Assembly: GCF_023078275.1 (NCBI RefSeq)
Contig: NC_062976.1
Coordinates: forward strand, 3,286,001 to 3,350,000
Reading direction: 5' to 3'
DNA: 64,000 nt
Source: Leguminivora glycinivorella
Lineage: Eukaryota; Arthropoda; Insecta; Lepidoptera; Tortricidae
Under the pieces are notes generated by a model, which was not told where the DNA came from, did no database searches, and saw only the letters and a program-made list of their open reading frames with translations. A program made the position numbers and the translations under genes. Every line of letters starts with the position of its first letter. Position 1 is the first letter of the stretch. This document shows, piece by piece, positions 20,930-32,712 of this stretch.

Positions 20930-21650
20930 GAACTCGCATACGAGTTTTATTACATTGCGGTATTTGATGTCTGTGCAAAATTGTATGTAACCTCAACAGC
21001 CCGCAATGTCACTAAAATCGCATGCGAGTTCGCACGCCGCCGCCGTCTAAATCAGGCCTAACGCTTTCAATTGAAACTCGCATTAGAAGCTTCACTTCAA
21101 AAATTCGTTGTAAACTGGTGAACCCACTTTTTGACTTTATCCTATTAATTTCTTTTATTCAGTCGAGGATTCGAGTGATTTATTTAAGGCCGATACCAGC
21201 TAATCCCATGGTAATCCTTAATGGATTTCATTCAAATCAACTGGGAGCCATTGTGGGCAGAATCGGTCGTTACATTGGCGAAGTTTGGCAGGAAATTGGC
21301 TTTAAGGACAGAGGTCAATTAACGTATTGGGACTATTCAGCTTTTTTCTATTATAAGCTGATTTAGTGAGTTATTTTGAGGCCCTTAACATAAAATATTT
21401 AACTACGTGTGTGCCGGGGCCGGGTGTCGGATTATACATACTTCATAGAGGTACAGACGTAGTGCGGAAAGCTTTTTTTTTCGTATTTTTACGTAAACGT
21501 ACGAACGTGTCATGCTATTTCAATCAGTCTCAGTACAAGATGTAGTGACACTGCCTGAACTAGCATGACAAATACGAACGTTTCCGGAAAAACACGAAGG
21601 GAAAGCTTTTCGCACTACATGTTTAAAGAAACAACTTATGTTAGACAGCC
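20930..21650. other. Unassigned sequence
   Basis: An open frame of 114 codons (21022-21366) shows no recognised domain and biased content only at its start. A short inverted match (AGTGCGGAAAGC/GGAAAGCTTTTCGCACTAC) near 21457 and 21597 suggests a decayed element. Confidence 0.25.
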
Positions 21651-21655
21651 GGATC

Positions 21656-21808
21656 CAGGCCAGGGTGGCTAGCCGAATGGCACAATCGCTCACGAAACGC
21701 TCTAGTAGATATCTATCTCTATCGCGCTTGCGTATTGGCGCGACAGAGCCAATACGCAAGCGCGATTTCGTTTGGCGTCGGAGAAATGCCATTCGGCTAC
21801 GGGGCCTG
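21656..21808 (+). mobile_element. MITE with TAGCCGAATGGCA ends
   Basis: CAGGCCAGGGTGGCTAGCCG at left and TGCCATTCGGCTACGGGGCC at right. It contains a local inverted duplication around GCGCGACAGAGCC (CGTATTGG/CCAATACG) not present in the 13179 copy. Confidence 0.75.
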
Positions 21809-22120
21809 AGCTATCCGCGTTTCGTTTTCTATGAAAGCATCACATGTCAATAACTAAGGCGCCATATGCTCCAGCTTAAAATCTGTCCAGCCTAAACTAG
21901 GTAATCTTTAATTTGGTAACGTACTAACATCAGTGTCAAATGAAGACCTTTTATAATATACATTAAATTATAACTGAGTGACTCTAAGCTAACGTTTATT
22001 ATGTCAACGTGACCATTAAATATCAATCTACAAAAAGTTACATTAAAATCAATCAATATAAAACAAAAGTGACAACATCGTCAAAGTGGTACAAAATAAA
22101 TCTAAAAAAAAAATTTTTGT

Positions 22121-22314
22121 AAAACCCCCCGACCGCGACATAGTAGACCGATTTTCATGAAACATGGCCAAGAACACTCCGGACTAACTCAGCTTTCAAA
22201 CAAAAAAATAAATAAATCGGTTCATCCGTTCCCAGCTACGATGCCACAGACAGACACACACACAGACAGACACGTCAAACATATAACACCCCGTCGTTTT
22301 TGCGTCGGGGGTTA
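22121..22314 (+). repeat. GTCGGGGGTT-family repeat
   Basis: Opens AAAACCCCCCGACCGCGACA and closes CCCCGTCGTTTTTGCGTCGG plus GGGTTA, with a short GACA tract. Same orientation as the copies at 15186, 15392 and 20718. Confidence 0.8.
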
Positions 22315-22319
22315 ATAAC

Positions 22320-23145
22320 CGCCTCGGTAGCGTACCCAGTTCAAAGTCGATTAGCCTCACAGCAAAGCTTTCCCACTGCAATGCTAAACTAAAATAAAGT
22401 CCAGCTGCACTCCATATTATTATTCATCTAGTCTCCATATTGTCCGGCCGGACAATACGACCCAAGCGAGGAACGCAACTCAATTCACTGCCGACATGTC
22501 CTAAGCCTTTTTCACTTTAAAAATGGCTGAAAACAATGGAATGGGACAAACCGTTTGGGGCTGAGAATGAACAGTGCAGCCGATCGCGAACCTTTGTATC
22601 GAAGCCTGCAACTTATGACTGTTGATGTGGGGCCACAGAAATAGAGGTATATCTGAAACCACAGTCGGTTTGTGAGGGTATGTATTTAAAAACGTTATAT
22701 CAATTATTCAGGTTTTTATGCAAACTTTATAGGGAATCTTTTGACAAACAACATCGATACCGAGCATATTTACTGAATATTTTATTTTATCAACCCAACT
22801 TGACTGACAAATTATAAGTAAAATCTATTTTCTTATAAAACGAAATATAAAGTGACTTTCCAGTTCTGCTGTACAAATAACAAGTAGATATTTCTATTTA
22901 CTATAATAAAAAAATATGTTAAAAGTAGTCACTGCAAGTTAGATATAGCATAAACATGTTTTATGGACGTTTTACCTGTTTTGTGGCCCAATTCAGAGAG
23001 CTCTCAAAATTCGGGAAGCGCATACGGCAAGTAGGAACCTTCGTACAAAAGCATTGTCCCGCTGATGCTCCCGCCTCCGCTGCCTCATGTACCAGTACCA
23101 TGAGTTTATACGTTTTATATACGTACTTAGAGCCTAAGAGATATA
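22320..23145. other. Unassigned; perfect 18-bp palindrome
   Basis: ATTGTCCGGCCGGACAAT at 22439-22456 is a perfect palindrome. The remainder shows no gene. Confidence 0.35.
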
Positions 23146-23149
23146 TATA

Positions 23150-24077
23150 CACCGTGTCCAATAAGTCCGAATACTCACATTTTACCTCAGTTCTAAAGAT
23201 ATAGGGATCATAGGCCATCAAATTCTTATTTAAACTAAAGAGTATATTCCTCTTAATAAAATACAAGCACAAAGTACATGAAATTTCCGAAGTGTCTAAG
23301 AAAAACAAAGAGGTAAAGTGCCAACAAAATACTTGCTCGGCACGCAGGTGACGAGTTATTTTTTATAAGGAGAGTCTGTATGTGATAAAACAGACGCCAC
23401 GTGTCCAAAATAAACTATTATGGGTACCGAGGATAGATAACGTTCCGGGCAACTAGAAAAATGTGCCTAGGTTCCAAAGCTCACCATCGGCCCAGGTGTG
23501 GGATGCAGTATGTAAGCGAGGTAAACTACCTTCAGTACTTACAGATAAAAGCGTTAAAATTAACATTTTTTTTCTTTAAAACCAAGGTTTTGGAGAAAAA
23601 AATGCCTTAAAGTTAAAAAGGATGCTTGGGAATGAGTATCATGTGTCCCAACAAGACGCACCTCCAGCACATTCGGCAAATGGTATTCTAGCGTAGTTTC
23701 AGACTAATTTGGCAGTTTTTTATCCGAAACATGAGTGGCCACCCAGGCCTCCAGGTTTAGGCGTATTAGACTATTTTATATGGTCATACATGCTTTGAAG
23801 ACTAAATTTTTATAAAATCATAAACCTAGATCATTTCAAAAAGGTTATCGAGAGTATTTGGGATGCAATGTGAAGAAAACGGTGCGTGCCGCGTGTGATC
23901 CGTTTGAGAAGCGTTTGAGGCTGGTAAACAAGTTAATGCTGGAGTTATTCCAAAACATTTGTTGTGAATGTAGTAAATAAGAGTGCCATTCATAAAATAT
24001 AATAATAATGTAGTAACTATTTGTTCATTTTGTTTTATTGGCTATTTGTGCTGTATTCAAACTTATTGGACACGGTG
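23150..24077 (+). pseudogene. Decayed Tc1/mariner transposon with transposase remnant
   Basis: TIRs of about 24 bp (CACCGTGTCCAATAAGTCCG and its complement at 24077) are flanked by TA. A plus-strand frame near 23655-23795 reads HVSQQDAPPAHSANGILA, a stop, then FYPKHEWPPRPPGLGVLDYF. These are the second and third catalytic-D regions of a mariner-type transposase, about 37 residues apart. Stops interrupt the frame and the unit is about 0.93 kb, shorter than a normal mariner, so it is dead. Confidence 0.85.
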
Positions 24078-24956
24078 TAAATATATCTAAGCTCAATCAT
24101 CAGAGTCAAGTGAGCTTGATATGCTACTGTGTATCAAAATCTCCTCCCGCTAAGCCTTCCTAGTCTTTACAGGATCTACCCCCTGAATTATCCCCTAGCT
24201 GGATTTATCCCTTGATTTAGAATCTGTAATTTTTGTTTAAGAAGTAACCGATTGTGGCGCTGTTTTCTGGCTCCGTGTAATGAATTTAATTCTCCATGAC
24301 GTACACTATCGAGTATTGAATTAAAAACTCATGGTAGCCACACTGAATTCATTATTCAAGTAGTAGTAGGTAGTTTATTCTTCTAACTTACGCACGCTCG
24401 CATCTTACCATGTCTCTATTAAAACCCTTAAATGATTGCTGCAAAGTTGAATTTACGGTGTATATTTTCATGCCAACCTAGCCAAAGTGACAATAGACGC
24501 TACATAGCGGTCGAAACGTTGTCTGGCTCTATCGCGCCACTACAGAAGAGCGATAGGAGAGCTATAGCTACGATATGTTTACGAAGAGCACATTGACTAT
24601 GTACCGGAAGGTTTGCCGTGAATTCAAAAAGGCTTTCAGGTATTGTTTTACGGGAAATGCAATTGTTTTAGTCGAGTTTCTACACATTTTAACGTCTGTG
24701 CTACTGCTGGGTGTAGCTAAATAAGTTGTTTCCATTGTTGTATTTCCTAGCGCATTAAATAAAGGAAAGCTAGTAGAAATTCTTTTTTCTGCTTCTATTT
24801 TATTCGTTTATAATAAATTTTTTAACGGTCCGATTCTTATTTTATTATTAATGAAATATTGGATATAGAATAGACATGATGGGGATCAGAAACGTCAGTG
24901 TCAAGAACCATGTTTTTGTTTGAAGATGTCAGTTCTGACACTCACATTACTCACAA

Positions 24957-25175
24957 ACCCTACCTGCAAAGCCGCGGTCCTGGGTCCGAATCCCGGTAAG
25001 GGCATTTATTTGTGTGATGAGCACAGATTTGTTCCTGAGTCATGGATGTTTTCTATGTATACAAGAATGTATTTATCTATTTAAGTATGTATATCGTCGC
25101 TTAGCACCCATAGTACAAGCTATGCTTAGTTCGGTGCTAAGTTGATCTATGTCCCAATATTTATTTAACTAATTA
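24957..25175 (+). mobile_element. tRNA-derived SINE (GAGCACAG type)
   Basis: GGGTCCGAATCCCGGTAAGG gives a tRNA B-box-like head, followed by TTTATTTGTGTGATGAGCAC, TTGTTCCTGAGTCATGGATG and a T-rich end after TCGGTGCTAAGTTGATCTAT. Copies: 52978-53245 and head-only 45425-45490. Confidence 0.8.
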
Positions 25176-25585
25176 ATCGTCCAATTAATCGTCTTATTTT
25201 AATCGTTAATCGATTACTTTTTGCCCAACTCTGCTCACAAACAGGTACATACTCGTATCATATCGTACTTACTGAGATCAAACTCATAAATATCTTAGAT
25301 TTTTTTCGAAAACGGCAGGTTATAAAAATGATTGCTAAGGGCCTAACAATACCTATAACTGTTTATTAGTCTTAATCTGCAATGGATTTATTTTATGAAG
25401 ATTGGAAGGAGTTGAAATAGAGTTTCTATATGAATATGTGTGAAGCTTCTATATGAAGCTTACAAGGCACGCTAACGAACACGTAATGAATGTAAACAAA
25501 ACTGTTTGAGAAGCGTTGGTCGTATCGTCGTTCCTTCGTCGTCGGAATTTTGCAGTTTGTATACTAGAAAAACAAAAACTAACAT

Positions 25586-25720
25586 AATGAAAATGAAAAA
25601 TGCTTTATTCACTTTAAAAAATACATACACAGTTTAAGTGTCGGTGCACCTTTTTAAGCAACAAATACCTTCGTTAATGGGCGCCGCTCTTCCTTAAGTG
25701 GTAATTAAACTATACGTAAT
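25586..25720 (-). mobile_element. LINE 3' tail
   Basis: On the minus strand AAAGTGAATAAAGCATTTTT ends in TCATTTTCATTATG, a polyadenylation-like signal followed by a short simple tail, as in CR1-group LINEs. No coding sequence remains. Confidence 0.5.
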
Positions 25721-25944
25721 ATATCTATCCTTAATATACTTATACGTAATATACCTGATACTGAATAAAAATATACCCTATTATTCGCCTTATAAAACAC
25801 TGCTTCCTTTGGTTGCTTATCTGAATAGGCCTATATGTCAACGCATGCCTTATTAAATTATATAGCTAAATTGAAAATAATTTCATGATTACTTATGTTC
25901 ATGTGTGTCATCAACTCATCATTTAATGATTACTTACTTACTCT

Positions 25945-26088
25945 CTATGTTTACTCCCAACTGAGGGGGGACTGAAATCTTCTCGAGGCTGAGGCGTAGG
26001 GTTAGAGCCGGCGTAGCTTTATTTGGCGTTCATATATGCGCATTGTAATATGCCTACTTGAAAAATAAATATTTCATTTTCATTTTTT
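25945..26088 (+). mobile_element. LINE 3' tail, CATTTT family
   Basis: CTCCCAACTGAGGGGGGACT, GCGTAGGGTTAGAGCCGGCG and TTGAAAAATAAATATTTCAT match the 3' UTR of the LINE at 53965-55945. It is 5'-truncated to about 140 bp. Confidence 0.85.
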
Positions 26089-26094
26089 TTTTAA

Positions 26095-26828
26095 TTTTTT
26101 TACTTAAAATAACATAAAATTCTTATAAATTCTACAAATTTTCCACATGCTATGTGATAAAATATTATCATCCTTTCCAACTTTAATATCCCCGTCATAC
26201 TCGTATTTATTCTCGCAATGCAAATAAGAAAATACTGCCAAATGATAGAAATGAGTTTTTTCACCGCACCCCCAAGGGTCTCTAACATACCCTTGTCCAG
26301 ACACCCTTAATACTTTAGCCTCCGAGCTAGACATTTTTCTTCACTAAAAATGTCGACCCAGAAGGTGTAAGATAAAGTATAGGTGGTAGCTTTTTACCTA
26401 AAGCCCTAGAAATGATATTTTTCTTCACTAAATACCGAGCCACGGGCAAGAAATACACCTTTGTCTGTAGTCCTTGAGCTTGTTGACATTTTTATTCGAG
26501 ACGCAGGCATTAAGGCTATATTACCTTTAACCGTACTAGCCAAACACTAACGGAACCAAGTATCCATTAAATGTTGAAACTTTTGATGGTTTATTTAAAT
26601 ATCTAAAGATACAGAGTACTATACAAGTATATTATATGGATTAGTTACTTACGGATCTGATTAATTCTAAACGTACAGCAGAAAAAAATACACGCCGCAT
26701 TTTATACACATAATTGTATTGTACTGTATGCCTTTTATCCTTTGCACTATAGAGATGAAAAGACAACAATAAGTTGAAGAGTGAAGAACAATAAATGGGG
26801 TAGCTCCTGGACTATGAACGAAGATCTA
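26095..26828. other. Unassigned AT-rich sequence
   Basis: Overlapping minus-strand frames at 26100-26334 show no domain. Nothing else is recognised. Confidence 0.25.
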
Positions 26829-26832
26829 TGAC

Positions 26833-27288
26833 CAGGGAGCGTACTTTTCGTGCCGATGACATCAATTTGACGTCACGCTTCATATAGGGTGATCACAAAT
26901 GGTTTTATTGTAAATTATTAATCATTTGTCATTAAACATTTTAAGTTATGAATTTCTTTGCATGGTAATGAATGCAAGAATGATGGTGTGCTTTACGTTA
27001 GAGAGAAATTCTCTTTTCTACGTATTTATTTTAATGTGTTGTTAACAATACTATTTAATTAAATTTATTTATAAAAACAAATAATTTTATTCACGTTTCA
27101 CATTTCAAGTAGGTATTATTTATGCCACATGTAAATGGACTACTGTATTTGAAGTAATTTGTATCTACACGATTAAAATGACGAAATGACGACTAATGAT
27201 TAATAATTTACAATAAAACTATTTGGGATCATCCTATACGGAGCGTGACGTCAGATTAATGTCATCGGCATGAAAAGTACGCTCCCTG
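26833..27288. mobile_element. 456-bp hAT-type foldback MITE, 8-bp duplication
   Basis: CAGGGAGCGTACTTTTCGTG at left pairs with CATGAAAAGTACGCTCCCTG at right; pairing extends inward for about 100 bp. TCTATGAC is duplicated exactly at 26825-26832 and 27289-27296. CAGGG ends plus 8-bp duplication fit hAT. TGACGTCA-type motifs occur in both arms. Confidence 0.9.
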
Positions 27289-27299
27289 TCTATGACAAA

Positions 27300-28480
27300 A
27301 TTTTATTATAATGTAAGCAGTGACTGTGGCTTTCCTGATAAAAAACGACTCTGGCAAGATTTATAAGTCCCGATTTTTAAATGGTGGAGAATTAATTACC
27401 TACAATAAAACACTTTTTCATGAACACGGGAGTATTTTTTACAAACTTGAAAAGACTCAGTTACTTTCAGTTTCTCAGTTTCTTGAAAATATTACACACA
27501 CACTTGACCCACGTCGCATTTTTTCCAATTTTTCAGCCGACAAAAACTTACCGCAGTCCCTAAAAATAAGACCCGCACGTTTTGTCAGCGCAAATATGGC
27601 GGACGATTTATAGTAATTACCACTAGGTGTCACCGCCAAACTTGAGGAATTTCATTCTTGCGGCCTTCCGCGCTGCGCTGTGCTTACAAACTGCCTTTTT
27701 CCTACAGGGTGTAATTTTTATGACCTGATATTTAAGGAGGGTGTTCATATAGCTGATACGAAGTTAAATATTAAAAAAATTGCCTTCATTTTGACCAATA
27801 TCTTCTTAAATTGTTTGCTATATTGAAATTTTTAATAACTTTTAGTGTTTGTTTTAGTGAAATGTACAGTTTTTTTACACTTAGTATTTTGAGTTACACT
27901 TTGTATTTAAAAATTAAATCATAAGTTTAGTACAGATGTAACATACTTAAAAGCTATTCGGTCCAACGTTTCGACCGCAAGGTTACCCGCGATCATCGCT
28001 TACCGTGTCAGACTTGTTTTTTATACCCCACAATACCCCAAAAATATTTAAAAAACAATCTACTTGACCTCTTATCTCATCTTACTCCACTACTGTAATT
28101 TATATTTAACTAGGTTCGAATTACGGTTCATTTTACAAAAGAAGATGAAAGTGTTTTATGATGTTTTGGAAATGGCTGTTGTTGGCCTCTTTTTTCCTTT
28201 TCAAAGAGGTTACCTTAATTTATGTCATTATGAAAAGACGCAGAAGCTAGATAATGAAAAAAATCGTTTGAAAATATAATGTTTTCGCTTTTCGTACAGG
28301 GAAAAATTAAGGAATCAGGATTTTACCACAGAATAAAATATAAATGCCCGTGATGACGGCGACATAAAAAATGGCATACCTACTGTTTAGTCCGTCAGTT
28401 AGATCGTAGAAAAATACTGAACACATATTTTTCGTTTTGCCTAATTAATAAAAAAACTACAAAGATATAGATCATCGAAG
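27300..28480. other. Unassigned; open frame of unknown nature
   Basis: A 97-codon frame (27320-27613) ends in KIRPARFVSANMADDL and has no recognised domain. The AAATATGGCGGAC segment near its end resembles common lepidopteran repeat sequence, so I do not call a gene. Confidence 0.3.
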
Positions 28481-28497
28481 TAACGGAGTGGGGGCTT

Positions 28498-28544
28498 GTG
28501 ACGTCACTTCTAAGCAAAAATTGTACCTAGGCGTGACGTCACGC
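28498..28544. promoter_or_regulatory. Two CRE-like palindromes
   Basis: GTGACGTCAC at 28498-28507 and GCGTGACGTCACGC at 28531-28544 both contain the CREB/ATF core TGACGTCA. No adjacent gene is recognised, so function is unproven. Confidence 0.25.
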
Positions 28545-28727
28545 GAAACTTCAACGCACTGTACCGTCGTCATATTTTTTCGTTTACGATAAAAAAAGAA
28601 AAACAACGTGTCTAAAATTCTTTGATAATCTAACTGTCGGACTAATTCGTTTTTTTTTAGTCGTCTCGCCTATTCCACGAGCCCCTTTGTAACCTTCGAC
28701 CGAGCTGACCCTTTGTAAACTTCGAGC

Positions 28728-28850
28728 TGATCTGTCACTGAAATGTCACAATTTCATTTTCTTTCAACCCCTTGATTACCAAGAGTAGCTCAGAAACTTC
28801 AGCGGTTCCATGTGCTTATGAGGTCACTCAATCCATGAAAGTATGTTTAC
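28728..28850 (+). repeat. Fragment of the ACTGTGGGATATGGG-type SINE-like repeat
   Basis: CTGTCACTGAAATGTCACAA and TTTCAACCCCTTGATTACCA correspond to the 3' half of 2885-3125, with the front missing. Confidence 0.5.
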
Positions 28851-28859
28851 AAGCTTTGC

Positions 28860-29780
28860 TTCGGTTAAAACTCAGATACCTATAATATGTTCGCTTATTT
28901 GCCCGACTAGTATTGCCTTCATTTTGTAGGCTTACTATGTATGTAAAATCTTATGGAGTTAATTACTTTAAAAACCTGACCTAAGCATACGCGGATACAT
29001 ATTATGTATCAAACTCATCATAGAACAGTGTAACCTATGTATAGCTAATATACAAGTAAATATTATCCAAATATTTCACTAACAACAGTTGATTCGGTTA
29101 GTGTTTTGAATAGAGTAAACATTTTCAACTGATTGTATAGGTACTCTAATGAACTTAAAACAAAAGGGTTTTTGCTAACTGTTGTATCCTGTAAAGCCAT
29201 CAAATATATCGGAACTGCCAAAGCTCTCAGAAATATCGGAATACGCTTTTAATGTTAAGAGTTCAGAGAACGTGTTTTGATTTTAACTATAAAACTCCCG
29301 TGAGACTCACGACATAGTTAAAAATATTTTAAGCGGGTTACTCACGTATTAAGCTACTCTAAAAAAAGATCGTCGGAAATGGATCGAAACATATCGAGCG
29401 TTATATCGACTTAATAGGTGAGTAATATTTTTAAACGTGTTTCGATATTTTTTGAGAGCTTGGGCAACTCTTATATATCTGATCGTGACTGCTCCTGGTG
29501 ATTCGTTTAATTTTGCTGTTTATTCCAAAGGGTTCAAGATACAAAATGGAGGAAAACGTGCCGTGTTTGTACGAAATTGTACGGAATTGTTGTGATAAAG
29601 ATAACTTTGTTGAGAATTCGAGCGTTAAATCAACAACAAGTGAAGTTGGGGAATAAATAAACGGAATATCGGTCGAGAAATGAATGTTTCAGACAATTGT
29701 GATAGTTTATTCAGGGAATAAATTGTTTATTTTGTTCATTATTCCAACGAGATTTATTACGTTATAAATGCTGGAGTAAG
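28860..29780. other. Unassigned; 36-codon small frame at 29546-29656
   Basis: ATG at 29546 lies in a favourable context (CAAAATGG) and reads MEENVPCLYEIVRNCCDKDN then 16 more residues to a TAA. It could be a small peptide gene or a first exon; no homologue is recognised. Confidence 0.2.
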
Positions 29781-29785
29781 ATTAA

Positions 29786-30300
29786 AAAACCGGCCAAGAG
29801 CGTGTCGGGCTACGCTCAGTGTAGGGTTCCGTAGTTTTCCGTATTTTTCTCAAAAACTACTGAACCTATCAAGTTCAAAACAATTTTCCTAGAAAGTCTT
29901 TATAAAGTTCTACTTTTGTGAGTTTTTTCATATTTCTTAAACATATGGTTCAAAAGTTAGAGGGGGGACACACTTTTTTTTCCTTTAGGAGCGATTATTT
30001 CCGAAAATATTAATATTATCAAAAAACGATCTTAGGAAACCCTTGTTCATTTTTATATATCTATCCATCAACAATATATCACACGTTGGGGTTGGAATGA
30101 AAAAAAAAATCAGCCCCCAGTTTACATGTAGGGGGGGTACCCTAATAAAACATTTTTTTCCATTTTTTTATTTTTGCATTTTGTCGGCGTGATTGATATA
30201 CATATTGGTACCAAATTTCAGCTTTCTCGGACGGACGGACGGACGGACAGACAGACATGGCGAAACTATAAGGGTTCCTAGTTGGCTACGGAACCCTAAA
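29786..30300 (+). repeat. AAAACCGGCCAAG dispersed repeat
   Basis: Starts AAAAACCGGCCAAGAGCGTG, contains GTAGGGTTCCGTAG, ends with a GGACGGAC tract, CATGGCGAAACTATAAGGGT and GGCTACGGAACCCTAAAAATG. The internal GGGTTCCGTAG and the terminal CTACGGAACCC are inverted. Copies: 34570-35152, 58262-58797 (inverse), and part at 63425-63505. Confidence 0.8.
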
Positions 30301-30304
30301 AATG

Positions 30305-31100
30305 ATTAAATAATTTCTGGCTTACTCATTTTGGATTCAAATATCGTTATTTAAATACCTACCTAGTACCTAAATATGCACAGATTGTACCTATGTCTAA
30401 GAAGTTTAACTAATGTTAAACAAGTATTCCTGTGTCCCCGTTGTCCATCGTGAATTACTTGGCCAGTAACTATATGCATCCTTTTCTTTATAGTGCTATA
30501 GAAAAGGATACCTATAGTTTTCTTTGTTCTTATTTACTGACAAACTTGTTTGACAGAGTATAATTGTCGGCCGTGGCGGAGCCTAGGTTAAAACCATACA
30601 TGTGAGGCATTCAAAAATTTGACATCTTCTGTGGCCTAATTTAACGCTTTCCGGCCACATGACAGAAGATACTTGCGTTATGCATCGAAAGATTCTATAA
30701 TAGAGTTTATCATGAATAAAAAGGACTAAGGAAAATAACATAAATCTAAATATTTACATCCATTCGATACAAAGGTAACCTAAAAACGCGCACTCACTTT
30801 GTTGAGTCATGGTTCCAATAAGGTTTAAGTGTAGGCACAAAACTAAACATTTTAAGCTGAGATTGTGGGTTCCACCCTTAAGTTAGAATTAGATTAAAAT
30901 CTTGGCAACACGAAACGTTTCTCGGAAAAGTTTTGAACAAGTCATACCAAATTTTCAGTCAGTCCCATCAAGCGTGAATAGGGGTATTTTTTGCATAAGT
31001 ATACTACTGCTAAGTGCCAATGTCGTTGACCTGCTCTGCAAACATATCATATTTAAATGTAAGGTGTTAAAAGCAGCTAAAATACATAAATACAATCATG
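30305..31100. other. Unassigned AT-rich sequence
   Basis: No gene or bounded repeat recognised. Confidence 0.25.
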
Positions 31101-31103
31101 TAG

Positions 31104-31988
31104 AGTAAACTGCCCCATGCCAATGTGCAGTGAAGCGAAGTTCCTAGGCTTTGTGTTGGATTCGAATCTAAACTGGAAGTGCCATGTTGACCAGCTATGC
31201 AAAAGATTGAGTAGTGCAGTCTTTGCGTTGAGGAAGTTGAAACCCCTTATTTCGCATGTTTCATTAAAATCGGATTACTATGCTCACTTCCACTCGCTAA
31301 TGACGTATGGAATACTCGTTTGGGGAAACTCAACGGATGCCAATCGAGTATTCATTATGCAAAAACAGGCCATACGAACACTAGCGGGTGTGAAGCCTAG
31401 ACACTCGTGCAGGGGCCTGTTTGTGACGCACAAAATAATGACTCATTATTCAATATATTTATATGAAGTTATAATGTATGTTAGGAATAACTTATCCTCG
31501 TTTAAACGCGTTCAGGTATCCGGTATAAACATTAGAACTACAGGTCGACTAAGAACAGTTCCACGTCGCATGGCACTTGCAACAAAGAATCCGCGTGTCT
31601 TCGGCCCGACTTATTATGAGCGATTACCGGCAGAAATAAGGTTAGAGACATCGGATGAAACATTCAAACGTCGATTAAGAAATTTTTTACTGGATAACCC
31701 ACTGTATTCAATAAGTGATTTTTTTGACATAACTGTATAATTTATTATTCTCACTATCCTATTGTTATTCTGACATTGTTGTGTTTCTTTTTATTCATAT
31801 TACTTGACGATCCTTTTTTGGTGATCATTTCATATTCTGCAAATTTAACTTATTTTAATTATATTGATACCATTTTCTTTTACTTTTTTGACGATCACAA
31901 TATAGATTCTTATAAATTGACATAAATGTAATTTGTACTGTAATCATGTTGTGAAATAAATATATCTAATCTAATCTAATCTAATCAT
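31104..31988 (+). pseudogene. 5'-truncated CR1/Jockey-group LINE with (TCTAA)n tail
   Basis: A 207-codon open frame (31117-31740) holds the RT thumb and C-terminal region: AKFLGFVLDSNLNWKCHVDQ, SLMTYGILVWGNST, IMQKQAIRTLAGV, RLRTVPRRMAL and FLLDNPLYSISDF. A 3' UTR follows with AATAAATA and then TCTAA repeats to about 31987. The catalytic FADD part is missing. The absence of stops in the retained part suggests a fairly young insertion. It shares its 3' half with 11650-12480. Confidence 0.85.
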
Positions 31989-32195
31989 GCCTGCCCATAA
32001 AGAGGTAGGTAGAACACATGAAACTAATCAAGTTTCAGTGACCCGCTTGGCAAATAAGGGGTTGAAAGAAAACTAAATTGTGACATTGCAGTGACAGCCT
32101 CTCGCCTACGCTGCAATTTAACCCATATCCCACAGTGGACACCCACGGGAAGAAAGGGGGCGGTGAGATTCTTAACCCGTCACAACACACCCTAA
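31985..32195 (-). mobile_element. SINE-like dispersed repeat (ACTGTGGGATATGGG type)
   Basis: Begins directly at the TCTAA tail of the LINE: CATGCCTGCCCATAAAGAGG, GACATTGCAGTGACAGCCTC and CATATCCCACAGTGGACACC. Orientation is opposite to the 2885 copy. Confidence 0.7.
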
Positions 32196-32424
32196 AATAC
32201 TAAGTAATTAATAGCTATATTTTTGTTATAAACGATGAACGACTTTACTCATTACGTTCTAAAATTATAAATATAAAACTGGATTAATATGTAATAGAAA
32301 TAAAAACGAGCATTGTACTTCAAAACAGAAGTATTTATGAAGGAATCCATACACACATGGTATGGCCAGGGGCCCATTTCTCGAAGCTATAGGTAAGTTA
32401 CAATTTACCCTTTAGGCGGAGTAC

Positions 32425-32712
32425 GTCATTTTCTTTACCGGTCACTTTCTGGTTAGGTCACGTTCTGAAGACGCCACTTTCTATGGACGTCACGTTCTAA
32501 GGAGGCCACTTTCTGAGAGCGTCACCTTCCGAGAATGTCACTTTCTTAGATTGCCACTTTCTGAGTTCGTCACTTTCCGAGTTCGCCACTTTCTGAGTTT
32601 GTCACTTTCGGATTTCGCCACTTTCTGACTTTGTCACGTTCTGGGTTCGTCACTTTATGAGTTTGCCTCTTTCTGACTTCGCCACTTTCTGACTTTGTCA
32701 CTTTCTGATTTC
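32425..32712 (+). repeat. 18 tandem 16-bp units, left arm
   Basis: Units follow GTCACTTTCTGAGTTC or GCCACTTTCTGACTTT and keep an exact 16-bp register with no indel across 18 units. A partial 19th unit starts at 32713. Individual units carry distinguishing substitutions. Confidence 0.95.

Noticed and set aside
21022..21366. 114-codon frame as a gene
   Set aside because: No recognised domain, no splice or promoter support, and atypical composition.
27320..27613. 97-codon frame as a gene
   Set aside because: No domain recognised, and its 3' part resembles dispersed repeat sequence.
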